DNA from: Collinsella aerofaciens
GTDB lineage: Bacteria; Actinomycetota; Coriobacteriia; Coriobacteriales; Coriobacteriaceae
DNA: 64,000 nt
Direction: 5' to 3'
Assembly (NCBI RefSeq): GCF_002736145.1
Contig: NZ_CP024160.1
Location: 1,116,001 to 1,180,000 of the forward strand
Positions 33,596-42,989 of the stretch are shown here, piece after piece. How positions within the stretch are numbered: position 1 is the first letter of the stretch; the number at the start of each line of letters is the position of its first letter. The notes beneath the pieces were generated by a model, which saw only the letters and a list, made by a program, of their open reading frames with translations, was not told the DNA's origin and searched no databases. A program made the position numbers and the translations under genes.

Positions 33596-34639
33596 TTAGC
33601 GCTTGCGGGGGACGAGCTTGGTGCGGCGCAGGTGAATCATCTCGGCAGCGATGGAGATGGCGATCTCCTCGGGGTCCTCGGCCTCGATGGCGACACCGAT
33701 CGGCAGGTGCAGCTCGTCGATTTGCTCCTGCGTAAAGCCCTCCTGCTCCAGACGGGCGCGCACAAAGGCCGTCTTGCGGCGCGAGCCCAAACAGCCCAGA
33801 TAGGCGGGCTTGGCGCGCATGGCCTGAATCACCACGTCGATATCGGACTTGTGACCCGCCGTGGCGACGACCACTAGGTCGCGCGGGCCGATGGGGCACT
33901 GCTTGCTCAGGTTCTTGTAGTCGACCAGACGACGGTCGTAGACACCGGGCACCCATTCGGGGGTCAGCGTGCCGGGACGGTCGTCGCAAGCCACGACGGC
34001 AAAGCCCGCCGCCGTGAGCACCCGCGCCGTCGCAGCACCCACGTGGCCGCAGCCAAAGATATAGGTCAGGCCCTCGGGGCAGAGCGTCTCGATGTGCGCC
34101 GCGGGAATCTCGGAGGCCGCGTTGGTGTAGGTGACCTTACTCCCCTCCTCCACCAGCGAAAGCCCGGGGCAGCCGTCAATGGTATGGCGCGATGCCTCGC
34201 CATGGCACTCGGCCACATCGCCCTCGAGCGCGCTCGCGATAAACGGCTCAAAGTCGATGACGAAGTCGCCGATGCGTCGATACGCCAGCACATTGGCAAT
34301 CTCCTGGAACAACGGTGCCTTGGTCGCGTCCAGGTGCAGATAGCACAGGCAGATAGCTCCGCCGCAAATCATGCCGGTATCGGAGTTCTCGCCGCCCATG
34401 GTGTAGCGGACCAGACGCGATTTACCCCCGGCCAGCAGCTCGCGCGCCTCATCCAGCGCAAAGAGCTCAATCTTGCCGCCGCCGATAGTGCCCGCCTGGC
34501 TGCCATCGGCAAAGACAGTCATCCATGCGCCCACACCGCGCGGGGACGACCCCGCCGTACCGGCCACTACCACCAGCTCGCACGTCTCGCCAGCACGCAG
34601 GGCGGCAAGCGCCGCATTCACCACATCGAGCTTTTCCAT
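33596..34639 (-). CDS. XdhC/CoxI-family molybdenum hydroxylase maturation factor
   Basis: The 347-residue protein belongs to the family that inserts sulfurated molybdenum cofactor into xanthine dehydrogenase-like enzymes. The N-terminal XdhC domain has VVVAGTAGSSPRGVGAWMTV and GTIGGGKIE, with Cys-rich GMICGGAICLCYL. The C-terminal Rossmann domain has TYIFGCGHVGAATARVL and YLGCLGSRRKTAFVR. It sits 9 bp downstream of yqeB, and its client is probably the XdhD enzyme at 47914-50691. The start ATG follows AGAAGG. Confidence 0.9.
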   Translation of the reverse strand: MEKLDVVNAALAALRAGETCELVVVAGTAGSSPRGVGAWMTVFADGSQAGTIGGGKIELFALDEARELLAGGKSRLVRYTMGGENSDTGMICGGAICLCYLHLDATKAPLFQEIANVLAYRRIGDFVIDFEPFIASALEGDVAECHGEASRHTIDGCPGLSLVEEGSKVTYTNAASEIPAAHIETLCPEGLTYIFGCGHVGAATARVLTAAGFAVVACDDRPGTLTPEWVPGVYDRRLVDYKNLSKQCPIGPRDLVVVATAGHKSDIDVVIQAMRAKPAYLGCLGSRRKTAFVRARLEQEGFTQEQIDELHLPIGVAIEAEDPEEIAISIAAEMIHLRRTKLVPRKR

Positions 34640-34648
34640 TGCCGCCTT

Positions 34649-35443
34649 CTATCCTCTAAAGACATCGGTGAGCATAGCAAGCGCCTCGAGCACGCCGCCG
34701 CCGACCGATGTCGCCTTGTCCGAAATATAGTTGATATAGCTGGCGTCGCCGCGCGGATCGACATCGGCGCATTTAAAGCCCTCAGTCACCTGAACACCGT
34801 TCGCCAAAAGCCCGCGCAGACAGCCATCGATCTGCGTGCACATGGGCGTATCGCCCGCGTAGCCAATCACGTCTCCGGCGCTCACGATGTCGCCGATTGC
34901 GCGGTCGGACCGAAACACGCCGGCGGCGGGGCTGTGGATAACACGTTCCTTGCCATAGCCGGCGATAATGCCCGGCACGCCCGTGTTGGGCTGGGGCGAA
35001 CCTTGGGTAATGACACGGCCGAGAAAATGCCCGCGCATGGTCTCGACCACGGCGTCGCAGTCAACCGGCGCGGTAAAGCCCGGCCCCACAGCGATGACGG
35101 CAGGCGCCATGTCGCGCGTGGTGCCCAAGTTGCGCTTAGCCAAAATCGCGTCGACCACAGCCGCGGGTTTAAGCTCATCGAGCATCTTGGCCTGAGGGTC
35201 CACCACAACGGCGACGTCTCCAGCCTCGGTAATCTCAAGCGCCTCAGCCGGCGTCTGTGCCAAGCGAGCGCGAATGCCTTCGACCTCGACCTCGCCCAGG
35301 CGAATGGCCTCGCAAAAACAGATCGTGCGGCGGATGCACGTGGGAACCGCGATATCGGCCATAACGACCGAAACGCCGGCGCGCACCAAGCGAGCGGCGA
35401 CGCCCGTGGCGATATCGCCGGCGCCGCGAACATAAACGAGCAT
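34649..35443 (-). CDS. yqeB: YqeB-family selenium-dependent molybdenum hydroxylase accessory protein
   Basis: The 264-residue protein has a Rossmann-like start (VYVRGAGDIATGVAARLVRA) and conserved blocks CIRRTICFCEAIRLGEVEVEG, VDPQAKMLDELKP, DAILAKRNLGT and AVGPGFTAPVDCDAVVET. YqeB is found almost only in genomes with selenium-dependent molybdenum hydroxylases and is thought to help place labile selenium in the cofactor; its reaction is unproven. It is followed by xdhC and divergent from yqeC. Confidence 0.88.
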   Translation of the reverse strand: MLVYVRGAGDIATGVAARLVRAGVSVVMADIAVPTCIRRTICFCEAIRLGEVEVEGIRARLAQTPAEALEITEAGDVAVVVDPQAKMLDELKPAAVVDAILAKRNLGTTRDMAPAVIAVGPGFTAPVDCDAVVETMRGHFLGRVITQGSPQPNTGVPGIIAGYGKERVIHSPAAGVFRSDRAIGDIVSAGDVIGYAGDTPMCTQIDGCLRGLLANGVQVTEGFKCADVDPRGDASYINYISDKATSVGGGVLEALAMLTDVFRG

Positions 35444-35545
35444 TCCCGGGGCACCTCCCTGTGCTACGGTTTGAGCAGAGCAAAAGCGGTCCGGCCGCTA
35501 CTCTGATGATTATTTATTATCACAGTATTATACGGCGGTGAACAG

Positions 35546-36283
35546 ATGGAAACGACGAGCGGAAACCTTGCCTCCGCGCTCAAGATCGAGCCGGGGATTA
35601 CCGCGATTATCGGCAGCGGCGGCAAGTCGACCCTGCTGAAGACGCTGGGTCTCGAGCTCATGCGCGGCGGCGGCAGGGCGCTCCTCTGCACCACCACGCA
35701 CATGTTTCCCGTCGCCGGCGTGCCGTGGGACGGGTCGAGCCGTCGCCTGGACGCCGCGCCTTGGAAGCCGGGGGCCCTGCATGTTCCCGGCTGTACCTGC
35801 GAGGTATGCGCTGGCATGAGCCGCGGAAGCATCTGCCAAGCGGGTGTCTTGGACCCGGAGACAGGCAAGCTCTCCTCCCCTGCCGAGCCGCTCGACCAGC
35901 TGGCGCAGCGCTTTGACTACGTCCTGGCCGAGGCAGATGGCAGCAAGCGACTCCCGCTCAAGGCGCATGCCGCCTGGGAGCCGGTAATTCCCGCCGCCAC
36001 GGCAAACGTTGTCTGGGTCGTCGGCGCCTCGGGGCTGGGCAAGCCCGTCGCCGAGATTGTCCACCGCCCCGAGATCTTCTGCGAGCGCTGCGGCTGCGAG
36101 CCCACCGACGCTGCCACCCCAGAGCGCGTCGCCATGGTGCTCAATGCCGAGCTGCAGATGCTGAACCTCAACAATGCCCGCATCATGCTCAACCAAGTCG
36201 ACACGCTTGCCGATCCAACGATGGCAGATCGCTTCGAGGCAGCCCTCGGCCGCTCCGTCGTCGCCACCAGCCTCAAGGGGTAG
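35546..36283 (+). CDS. yqeC: YqeC-family selenium-dependent hydroxylase accessory protein
   Basis: The 245-residue protein has a P-loop near the start (ITAIIGSGGKSTLLKTLG), then CTTTHMFPV and YVLAEADGSKRLPLKAHAAWEPVIP, the hallmarks of YqeC. The family occurs with YqeB and XdhC in selenium-dependent molybdenum hydroxylase loci and probably acts in cofactor maturation. The only rightward gene at this end of the cluster, it is divergent from yqeB across a 102-bp AT-rich gap. A CxC-x2-C motif (CTCEVC) is of unknown use. Confidence 0.88.
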   Translation: METTSGNLASALKIEPGITAIIGSGGKSTLLKTLGLELMRGGGRALLCTTTHMFPVAGVPWDGSSRRLDAAPWKPGALHVPGCTCEVCAGMSRGSICQAGVLDPETGKLSSPAEPLDQLAQRFDYVLAEADGSKRLPLKAHAAWEPVIPAATANVVWVVGASGLGKPVAEIVHRPEIFCERCGCEPTDAATPERVAMVLNAELQMLNLNNARIMLNQVDTLADPTMADRFEAALGRSVVATSLKG

Positions 36284-36328
36284 CTAAAAGAGCCCCGTCC
36301 CAAATTAGCTACCCTGGCGGCCTTCCTG

Positions 36329-37696
36329 TTAGCGGGGCACGTAGCGGCCGGGTTGGGCTCCGGTGGGCTCGCCGTCGCGTGCCGCCAGCACGCCGTTCAC
36401 AAACACGGCCTTGGCGCGGCCATGTGCCTCAAAGCCCTCGAGCGGCGTGTAGTCCACGGCCTGATGCTGCGTCGCGGCGCTGATCGTCCAACGCGCGCAC
36501 GGATCCCACACGCACACGTCGGCATCGGCGCCCTCGGCAAGACAGCCCTTGCGCGGATACATGCCAAAAACGCGCGCCGGATTCTCGCTCATCAAGCGGC
36601 ACAGATCCTCGGGACCCAGCTGTCCCTCAAAGCTCGTGGCAATCGCAACGGGACGATGCTCCACGCCGGGCCCGCCGTTGGGAATCGCGCGGAAATCATC
36701 GCGTCCTCGGTCCTTTTGCCCGTGCAGGTTAAAGCTGCAATGATCGGTCGCAATAGTATCGATCTCGCCAGCCACAAGCGCCTCGCGCAGCGCGGCACGG
36801 TCACCGGCATGGCGCAGCGGCGGGCTCATCACGTACTTGGCGCCCGCAAAGCCGTCCTCGCCCTGCTCCAGATAGCAGGTGTCGTCGAGCATCAGATACT
36901 GAGGGCATGTCTCGACATAGATGTTCTTCTGCCCGCGCGCTTTGGCAGCGCGAATGGCCTCGAGCCCCAGCTTGGTCGAAAGGTGCACCACGTTGACCGG
37001 AGCGTCCCCGGCCAAGTGCGCCAGATACAGCAGGCGGCTCACGGCCTCGGCCTCGCACACGTCCGGACGGCTGAGCGCATGGCCCTCGGGCCCGTGGATA
37101 CCCTGCTCAAACACGCGCTTCTGCAGCGCGTTGACCAACGTGCCGTTCTCGCAATGCACGCACAGGATACCGCCCACGCGCTTGAGCTCCTCCAGCACCT
37201 CGAGCGTCTCGGCATCGTCCAGGCGCAGATGGTCGTAGGCAAAGTAGGTCTTAAACGACGACACGCCCGCCTCGCGCATGGCCGAAAGATCGGCGCGGTT
37301 GCGCTCATTCCACTCGGCAAGCGCCATATGGAAGGCATAGTTGGCGGTGCAGGTGCCGTCGGCGCGATGATGCCACTCGACCAAGGCATCGGGCATGGTC
37401 ACGCCGCGATCGGCCGTCGCGTAGTCCACAATGGTCGTCGTGCCGCCGCAGGCAGCCGCGCGCGTGCCGGTCTCAAAGCTATCGGCTGTCCAATCCATGC
37501 CGGTCCAGCACTGCATGTGCGTGTGCCCATCGATAAAGCCCGGGAACACCCAGCAGCCCGCAGCATCCTCGACGGTATCGCCCTCGGCCGGCTCAATCGC
37601 CGCGGCAATCCGCACGATCTTATCGCCATCCATGGCAAGATCGGCGCGGCGAAGCCCCTGGGGCGTCACGAGTGCGCCGTTTTTGATGATGATCAT
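36329..37696 (-). CDS. hydA: Dihydropyrimidinase / D-hydantoinase-type amidohydrolase
   Basis: The 455-residue cyclic amidohydrolase opens hydantoin- or dihydropyrimidine-like rings. Metal-site residues are visible: HTHMQ (about 58-62), the carboxylated Lys in SSFKTYFAYD (about 149), His in CVHCENG, His in VVHLSTKLG and Asp in ATDHCSF. In urate-degradation clusters the matching gene (hyuA) probably acts on a ring-opened purine product. It lies between the MocA-like gene and the convergent yqeC; ATG is preceded by AAGGAG. The exact substrate is not fixed. Confidence 0.9.
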   Translation of the reverse strand: MIIIKNGALVTPQGLRRADLAMDGDKIVRIAAAIEPAEGDTVEDAAGCWVFPGFIDGHTHMQCWTGMDWTADSFETGTRAAACGGTTTIVDYATADRGVTMPDALVEWHHRADGTCTANYAFHMALAEWNERNRADLSAMREAGVSSFKTYFAYDHLRLDDAETLEVLEELKRVGGILCVHCENGTLVNALQKRVFEQGIHGPEGHALSRPDVCEAEAVSRLLYLAHLAGDAPVNVVHLSTKLGLEAIRAAKARGQKNIYVETCPQYLMLDDTCYLEQGEDGFAGAKYVMSPPLRHAGDRAALREALVAGEIDTIATDHCSFNLHGQKDRGRDDFRAIPNGGPGVEHRPVAIATSFEGQLGPEDLCRLMSENPARVFGMYPRKGCLAEGADADVCVWDPCARWTISAATQHQAVDYTPLEGFEAHGRAKAVFVNGVLAARDGEPTGAQPGRYVPR

Positions 37697-37705
37697 AATT
37701 GCTCC

Positions 37706-38320
37706 TTATTGATTGATGCACTTGGCCACGCGATCAAAATACGAGCAGGCGGCGATATGCTCCGCTATGCGTCGCTGCCCCTTGGCGGTATCGACGTCCC
37801 ACAGCTCGTAGGCACGCGCCTCGACCAACACCACGTCGGTACGGCCCTTTAGAATCGAACCGCCGCCGTCCTTGCCCTCAAGACATATGAGTGCATCGAA
37901 CAGTTCCGCCGGAAAGAGCACCGGGCTTGAAGGCTCACCGTTGCACGCAAGACGCACCGGATGCTTGCGGCTACGCTCATCAAACGCGCGAACCATAGCC
38001 TCAAAAGAATCCGAACTCACGAGCGGCTGGTCGCCCGGCAAAAAGAGGCAACCTTTCCAGTTGCGTTCGACTCCCCACGAAAGGCCCGCACGGACGCTTT
38101 CGCTGCGCAGCTCGCCATCGTGCAGCACACACGGGCAATGCTTGTCCTCGCAAATCTGAGCGACCCCGGGCCAACGCGTCGAAACCACGACGTCAAAGCC
38201 CCAGGGAACCGAATCGATGGTCCGGGCAATCAGCGGCTCGCCATAGATATCGGCAAGCATCTTGTTAGAGCCAAACCGCTTGCCCTCGCCCGAAGCCATA
38301 ATGACGCATCCAAGTTTCAT
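37706..38320 (-). CDS. mocA: MocA/MobA-like molybdenum cofactor nucleotidyltransferase
   Basis: The 204-residue protein starts at the ATG at 38320 after GGGAGG. It has the NTP-transferase signature CVIMASGEGKRFGSNKMLAD and the metal-binding segment FLPGDQPLVSSDSF. MocA makes the cytosine-dinucleotide form of molybdenum cofactor used by xanthine-dehydrogenase-family enzymes. E. coli has a counterpart (ygfJ/mocA) in the matching cluster. It is 9 bp upstream of the hydantoinase gene. CTP preference is inferred from context. Confidence 0.82.
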   Translation of the reverse strand: MKLGCVIMASGEGKRFGSNKMLADIYGEPLIARTIDSVPWGFDVVVSTRWPGVAQICEDKHCPCVLHDGELRSESVRAGLSWGVERNWKGCLFLPGDQPLVSSDSFEAMVRAFDERSRKHPVRLACNGEPSSPVLFPAELFDALICLEGKDGGGSILKGRTDVVLVEARAYELWDVDTAKGQRRIAEHIAACSYFDRVAKCINQ

Positions 38321-38407
38321 GGTGATACCTCCCCTGAAACCATCGTACCCATAACTCGCGCCGCGGGCATCCACATCGAAAGCGCTTATCCCGCACGCCC
38401 GCGATGC

Positions 38408-38447
38408 AAAAAAGGGGCACCCCGCCGGTTGGCAGAGCGCCCCCTTT
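38408..38447 (-). terminator. Intrinsic terminator after ygeW
   Basis: On the minus strand a stem AAAGGGGGCG...GGGGTGCCCC is followed by six T residues. It lies 24 bp past the ygeW stop and separates it from the mocA/hydA pair. Confidence 0.75.
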
Positions 38448-38470
38448 ACATGGCTTACCTCAGCCCGGCT

Positions 38471-39673
38471 TTAGGCCTGGAACCAACGGGCGGTGTTGCG
38501 CTCGTCGAGGGCCTTGAGGGTAGCGGCGGGATCGGCAACCTTCTGCAGGAACATCATGGCTGCGATGGCGTACGGCTTGTAGCTGGCCTCCTTGTACATG
38601 CCCACGCGGTGCATGTCGAAGACGTCGGCGTTGACCTCGCCGTGCTCGCAGGAGACACCGGAGATGTCGGCGGGCAGCGGGTGCATAAAGATGGTGTCCT
38701 GGCCGTTGGCAGTCTTCTCCATAAGCTCGGTCGTGGAGCACCAGTCCTGATGGGTGGCGTTCTGAGCGAGCAGCTCCTTCTCGAGCGCAGCGATGCCGGC
38801 GTCGTCGCCCTCGGCGTACAGGTTCGTGCGCTTCTCCATGGCGGCAAACGGAGCCCAGCTCTTGGGGATCACGATGTCGGCGCCCTCGAAGGCCTCGGCC
38901 ATGGTGTTGACCTGCTTAAAGGTGGTGCCGGACTCGGCGGCGTAGCCCTTGGCGCGCTCGACGACCTCGGGCATGAGGTCGTAGCCCTCGGGGTGGGCCA
39001 GGGTGACGTCCATGCCAAAGCGGGGCAGCAGGCTGATCAGCGACTGCGGGCAGGACAGCGGCTTGCCGTAAGAGGGCGAGTAGGCCCAGGTAACGGCAAC
39101 CTTCTTGCCCTTGAGGTTCTCAAGACCGCCAAACTCGTTGATGAGGTAGAGCATGTCGGCAGAGGACTGCGTGGGGTGATCGGAGTCGGACTGCAGGGAG
39201 ATGAGCGTGGGACGGTGATCCAGAACGCCGTCCTCGTAGGCCTGCTGAACAGACTCGGAGACCTCGGCCATGTAGGCGTCGCCCTTGCCGATGTACATGT
39301 CGTCGCGGATGCCGATGACGTCGGCCATGAAGGAGATCATGGTAGCGGTCTCGCGGACGGTCTCGCCGTGAGCGATCTGGGACTTCTTCTCGTCCAGGTC
39401 CTGCAGCTCAAGACCGAGCAGGTTGGCTGCCTTAGAGAAGGAGAAGCGCGTACGGGTGGAGTTGTCACGGAACAGGGAGACGGCCAGACCCGAATCGAAA
39501 ATCTTGGACGAAACGTTGTTCTCGCGTAGCTCGCGCAGGGCGTCGGCGACGATGTAGAGCGCCTTGAGCTCATCGGTGGTCTTATCCCAGGTGTGCAGGA
39601 AGTCGCTGCCGTACATGCCCTTAAAATCGAGGCCGTTCAGCTGCTCGACGAGCTCGGTAAACTTGGCGTCCAT
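38471..39673 (-). CDS. ygeW: Knotted carbamoyltransferase YgeW
   Basis: The 400-residue protein is an aspartate/ornithine carbamoyltransferase relative. It has the carbamoyl-phosphate loop FRDNSTRTRFSFSKAANLLG (about residues 68-87), HPTQSSADMLYLINEFGG and HPLPADISGV. The family (YgeW) is a trimeric, knotted transcarbamylase of unproven acceptor, thought to run backwards to give carbamoyl phosphate in purine breakdown. The ATG at 39673 follows GGAAAGGA. It lies downstream of ygeY. No carbamate kinase gene is in the window, which leaves the ATP-yielding step unaccounted for here. Confidence 0.93.
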   Translation of the reverse strand: MDAKFTELVEQLNGLDFKGMYGSDFLHTWDKTTDELKALYIVADALRELRENNVSSKIFDSGLAVSLFRDNSTRTRFSFSKAANLLGLELQDLDEKKSQIAHGETVRETATMISFMADVIGIRDDMYIGKGDAYMAEVSESVQQAYEDGVLDHRPTLISLQSDSDHPTQSSADMLYLINEFGGLENLKGKKVAVTWAYSPSYGKPLSCPQSLISLLPRFGMDVTLAHPEGYDLMPEVVERAKGYAAESGTTFKQVNTMAEAFEGADIVIPKSWAPFAAMEKRTNLYAEGDDAGIAALEKELLAQNATHQDWCSTTELMEKTANGQDTIFMHPLPADISGVSCEHGEVNADVFDMHRVGMYKEASYKPYAIAAMMFLQKVADPAATLKALDERNTARWFQA

Positions 39674-39874
39674 GTAAATATCCTTTCCAAAGATGAAACG
39701 ATTGTAATGAGTAGATGTGCTCCGGCATGCGCGTGTGGCTAGAACATGCAGAGCACTATGACGAGGACCCGCTACCGTTGAGGAAGCATGGGAGATAACG
39801 ACCGCGGGCCCCGAGTCAACAGGGGGTGCCGGGGACACAAGCGGCCCCCGGCTCAACAAGATCAAGGAATGGGA

Positions 39875-41260
39875 CTAGTCGATCTTGTTGTTGGTCAGAC
39901 CGGCGCGGAACACGGTGGCGTCGCCATCGGCCTGGCTCGGATCGTAGAGGTTCAGGGCAGCCACGTACATGGCGGCAGCGGTGACCAGGTCGTCCTTGTA
40001 GGTGACCTCGTTGGGAGCGTGAGCCTGAGACTCGGCACCCGGGCCAAAGCCGACGCAGGGGATGCCGTAGCGGCCCTGGATGGAAACGCAGTTCGTGGAG
40101 AAGGTCCACTTGTCGCACAGCGGACGACCGGTGCGCTTGTCCATGCTGGGCTCGCAGCCGATGCGCTCGTCACCAAACATGGCCTTGTGGGCGTCGACGA
40201 GGGCCTTGACGTGCGGAGCGGTCTCCTTGTTGATCCACGTGGGGAAGTAAGCCTCGGTCTCGTAGACCTCGCCGGTCCAGGACGGACGGTCGTACATGTA
40301 CATGGAGACCTTCACGTCGTCGCCGTACTTCTTGGCGGCCGGCAGGTTGCGGATCTCGTCCAGGCAGGACTCCCAGGTCTCGCCGGCGGTCATGCGGCGG
40401 TCGATGGAGATGGCGCAGGAATCAGCCACGGCGCAACGGCTGGGGCTGGTGTAGAAGATCTGGCTGACGGTGCAGGTGCCGCGGCCCAGGAAGCGGGCGT
40501 CCTCGAAGTGCTCGGGGTTGTACTTGGGGTCGAGCATCTTGACGAGGCCCTTGATGTCGGTCGACTCGTCGCAGCCGTTGTTGTTGAGGGCGCGGACGTC
40601 GGCGATGATGTCGGCCATCTTGTAGATGGCGTTGTCGCCGCGGTCGGGAGCGGAGCCGTGGCAGGAGGTGCCGTGAACGTCGACGCGGATCTCCATGCGG
40701 CCGCGGTGACCGCGATAGATGCCGCCGTCGGTGGGCTCGGTGGAAATGACGAACTCAGGCTTAATGCCGTCCTTGTTGTAGATGTACTGCCAGCACATGC
40801 CGTCGCAGTCCTCTTCCTGGACGGTGCCGACGACCATGATCTTGTAGCCCTCGGGGATGAGGCCCATGTCCTTCATCATCTTGGCAGCGTAGGTAGCAGA
40901 AGCCATGCCACCCTCCTGGTCGGAGCCGCCGCGGCCGTAGATGATCTCGTCGGTCTCGTAGCCCTCGTAGGGATCGGCATCCCAGTTCTCGATGTTGCCG
41001 ATGCCGACGGTGTCGATGTGGGAGTCGATGGCGATGATCTTGTCGCCCTCGCCCATAAAGCCCATGACGTTGCCCAGGCCGTCGACCTTGACCTCGTCAT
41101 AGCCAAGGCTCTCCATCTCGGCCTTGATGCAGGCAACAACCTCACCCTCTTCGCAGGACTCAGAGGGGTGGGAGATCATAGCGCGCAGGAAGCGAGTCAT
41201 ATCAGCACGGTGGGACTCCGCAGCAGCCTTAATGGCATCAAAATCGAGTTCTTTAGTCAT
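39875..41260 (-). CDS. ygeY: YgeY-family M20 metallohydrolase
   Basis: The 461-residue protein belongs to the M20 peptidase/deacylase fold. The metal site appears as [31 protein letters not shown] and the late His in SQAHAPNE. Such proteins cleave amide bonds in N-acyl or N-carbamoyl amino acids. YgeY is linked by gene neighbourhood to selenium metabolism and to uric acid breakdown clusters. It lies between dpaL and ygeW. I prefer the ATG at 41260 over the in-frame TTG at 41269. The substrate is inferred only. Confidence 0.92.
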   Translation of the reverse strand: MTKELDFDAIKAAAESHRADMTRFLRAMISHPSESCEEGEVVACIKAEMESLGYDEVKVDGLGNVMGFMGEGDKIIAIDSHIDTVGIGNIENWDADPYEGYETDEIIYGRGGSDQEGGMASATYAAKMMKDMGLIPEGYKIMVVGTVQEEDCDGMCWQYIYNKDGIKPEFVISTEPTDGGIYRGHRGRMEIRVDVHGTSCHGSAPDRGDNAIYKMADIIADVRALNNNGCDESTDIKGLVKMLDPKYNPEHFEDARFLGRGTCTVSQIFYTSPSRCAVADSCAISIDRRMTAGETWESCLDEIRNLPAAKKYGDDVKVSMYMYDRPSWTGEVYETEAYFPTWINKETAPHVKALVDAHKAMFGDERIGCEPSMDKRTGRPLCDKWTFSTNCVSIQGRYGIPCVGFGPGAESQAHAPNEVTYKDDLVTAAAMYVAALNLYDPSQADGDATVFRAGLTNNKID

Positions 41261-41400
41261 AACAGTCAACCTTTCTACAAGGGTTTACCTACAGGTAGAT
41301 ATTTCAGATAGATCACTTGTGCCAAGCAGCGTGAGGTCGAGTACCCGGCAAGCAAGTAAACGTAGGGTGGCGGAGCATATGTTTGCTCCGTCGCGAGTTC

Positions 41401-41438
41401 CGCACGAGCCGGAGAGCACTTAATGTGCTCTCCGTGCG
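41401..41438. repeat. Hairpin between dpaL and ygeY
   Basis: GGAGAGCAC/GTGCTCTCC with a 5-nt loop sits inside a weaker outer stem (CGCACG/CGTGCG). It lies in the 237-bp gap between the two genes, without a T-run. It may be a processing or stabilising element that sets the ratio of DpaL to YgeY. Confidence 0.55.
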
Positions 41439-41497
41439 AGCAGGACTGTTCGAGCAGGGAGCAAAGTCCTCCGGCTGCCTCCGGACAGGTCAGTCTG

Positions 41498-42712
41498 CTA
41501 GCAAGTCGGATACTCGCCCTCCCAGACGATGCGACGGTACTGATCCGGATCGGTGTCGCCCTCGGTGGAGAAGCAGAGTACGGAGCTCGTCTTATCCAGG
41601 CCGATGAGCTCCTTGAGCTCGGCGTACTCGGGATCGAGCATGAGGGTCTCGACCAGGCCGGTGGTCACAGCGCCGGACTCGCCGGAGATGACGCGCGGGT
41701 CGCCCTTCTCGGGAGCGCCCAGGGTGCGCATGCCGCGAGCGGTGACCCAGTCGGGGCAGGACACGAAGGCGGTGGTGTGGTTGCGCAGGATATCCCAGCC
41801 CAGAATGTTGGGCTCGCCGCAGCACAGACCGGCCATGATGGAGGGCATGTCGCCGTCCACGATGCGCGGATCGCCGTCGCCGGCGGCAGCGCCCTTGTAC
41901 AGACAGGCGGCAGGCGCGCACTCAACCACGACGAAGGTGGGCGGGTTATCGGGATACAGGTTGGTGAAGTAGCCCACCACGGCGCCGGCGAGCGAACCCA
42001 CGCCAGCCTGGACAAACACGTGCGTCGGGCGGTTGATGGCCATCTCGCGCAGCTGCTCGGCAGCCTCGGAAGCCATGGTGCCGTAACCCTCCATGATCCA
42101 GGACGGGATCTTCTCGTAGCCCTCCCAGGCGGTGTCCTGAACGATGACGCCGCGCTCGCAGGCGTCGGCCTCGGCGGCGGCCATGCGCACGCACTCGTCG
42201 TAGTTGACCTCTTCGATGGTCACCGTGGCGCCCTCGGCGGCAATGTTATCAAAGCGGGGCTTGGTGGAACCCTTGGGCATGTGCACGACAGCCTTCTGGC
42301 CCAGCTTGTTGGCAGCCCATGCCACGCCGCGGCCATGGTTGCCGTCGGTGGCGGTAAAGAAGGTGGCCTGGCCAAAGTCCTTGGCAAGCTGATCGGAGGT
42401 CAGGTAATCGAAGGTGCACTCGGCAACGTCCTTGCCGGTCTCGTCGGCAATGTAGTTGGCCATGGCAAACGAGCCGCCCAGGACCTTAAAGGCGTTGAGG
42501 CCAAAGCGATAGCTCTCGTCCTTAACGCACAGGTTGGACAGGCCCAGGCGCGCGGCCTGGCCGTCCAGGCGGGCAAGCGGAGTGACGGTGTACTGGGGGA
42601 ACGACTGGTGGAAGGCGCGGGCCTTCTTCACGTGGTCGAGACTCATGATTCCCAAGTGCTTGTCATCGCTCTTGGGCATCGTGTTGCCCGCCCACTGGAT
42701 CTTATCGGCCAT
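41498..42712 (-). CDS. dpaL: Diaminopropionate ammonia-lyase
   Basis: This PLP enzyme converts 2,3-diaminopropionate to pyruvate and ammonia. The PLP Lys lies in GLNAFKVLGG (about residue 77), and ATDGNHGRGVAW and VQAGVGSLAGAV form the cofactor phosphate and substrate loops. In urate-degrading gut anaerobes the homologue (YgeX) is part of the purine-ring breakdown cluster, where diaminopropionate is a plausible intermediate. Length (404) fits. The ATG follows AAGGAG. Two palindromes in the upstream divergent region are candidate control sites. Confidence 0.94.
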   Translation of the reverse strand: MADKIQWAGNTMPKSDDKHLGIMSLDHVKKARAFHQSFPQYTVTPLARLDGQAARLGLSNLCVKDESYRFGLNAFKVLGGSFAMANYIADETGKDVAECTFDYLTSDQLAKDFGQATFFTATDGNHGRGVAWAANKLGQKAVVHMPKGSTKPRFDNIAAEGATVTIEEVNYDECVRMAAAEADACERGVIVQDTAWEGYEKIPSWIMEGYGTMASEAAEQLREMAINRPTHVFVQAGVGSLAGAVVGYFTNLYPDNPPTFVVVECAPAACLYKGAAAGDGDPRIVDGDMPSIMAGLCCGEPNILGWDILRNHTTAFVSCPDWVTARGMRTLGAPEKGDPRVISGESGAVTTGLVETLMLDPEYAELKELIGLDKTSSVLCFSTEGDTDPDQYRRIVWEGEYPTC

Positions 42713-42804
42713 ACGGTGAACTCCTTAAGTCCTCTCTTGCCGGCCCCCGCATACGCGTTTCAGCCCGATCCCATTCACACGGCTGAACTTTTATGTGGAT
42801 GCCA

Positions 42805-42819
42805 AACAAAAAGTTTGTT
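42805..42819. promoter_or_regulatory. Candidate operator 1 (AACAAA-N3-TTTGTT)
   Basis: AACAAA-AAG-TTTGTT is a perfect 6-bp inverted repeat in the region between dpaL and the YheO-like regulator, 51 bp from a similar site. It is likely a binding site for the local regulator. Confidence 0.5.
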
Positions 42820-42855
42820 AGTAATGTTCTATCACACTTTTTGATTGGCATACCT

Positions 42856-42870
42856 AACGAATTGTTTGTT
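42856..42870. promoter_or_regulatory. Candidate operator 2 (AACGAA-N3-TTTGTT)
   Basis: AACGAA-TTG-TTTGTT matches site 1 except for one base in the left arm. Together they straddle the likely dpaL promoter. Confidence 0.45.
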
Positions 42871-42989
42871 GCCGTAATCGGTACTTTTTCGCCGCCGAAC
42901 GGTCATGAATTGCCTTGTTGATGGATTTGTTTGCGGTCAAGTGGGGTTTATGGCACAGTGAGCCCAAACTAATTTTTAGGAAGGCACCC

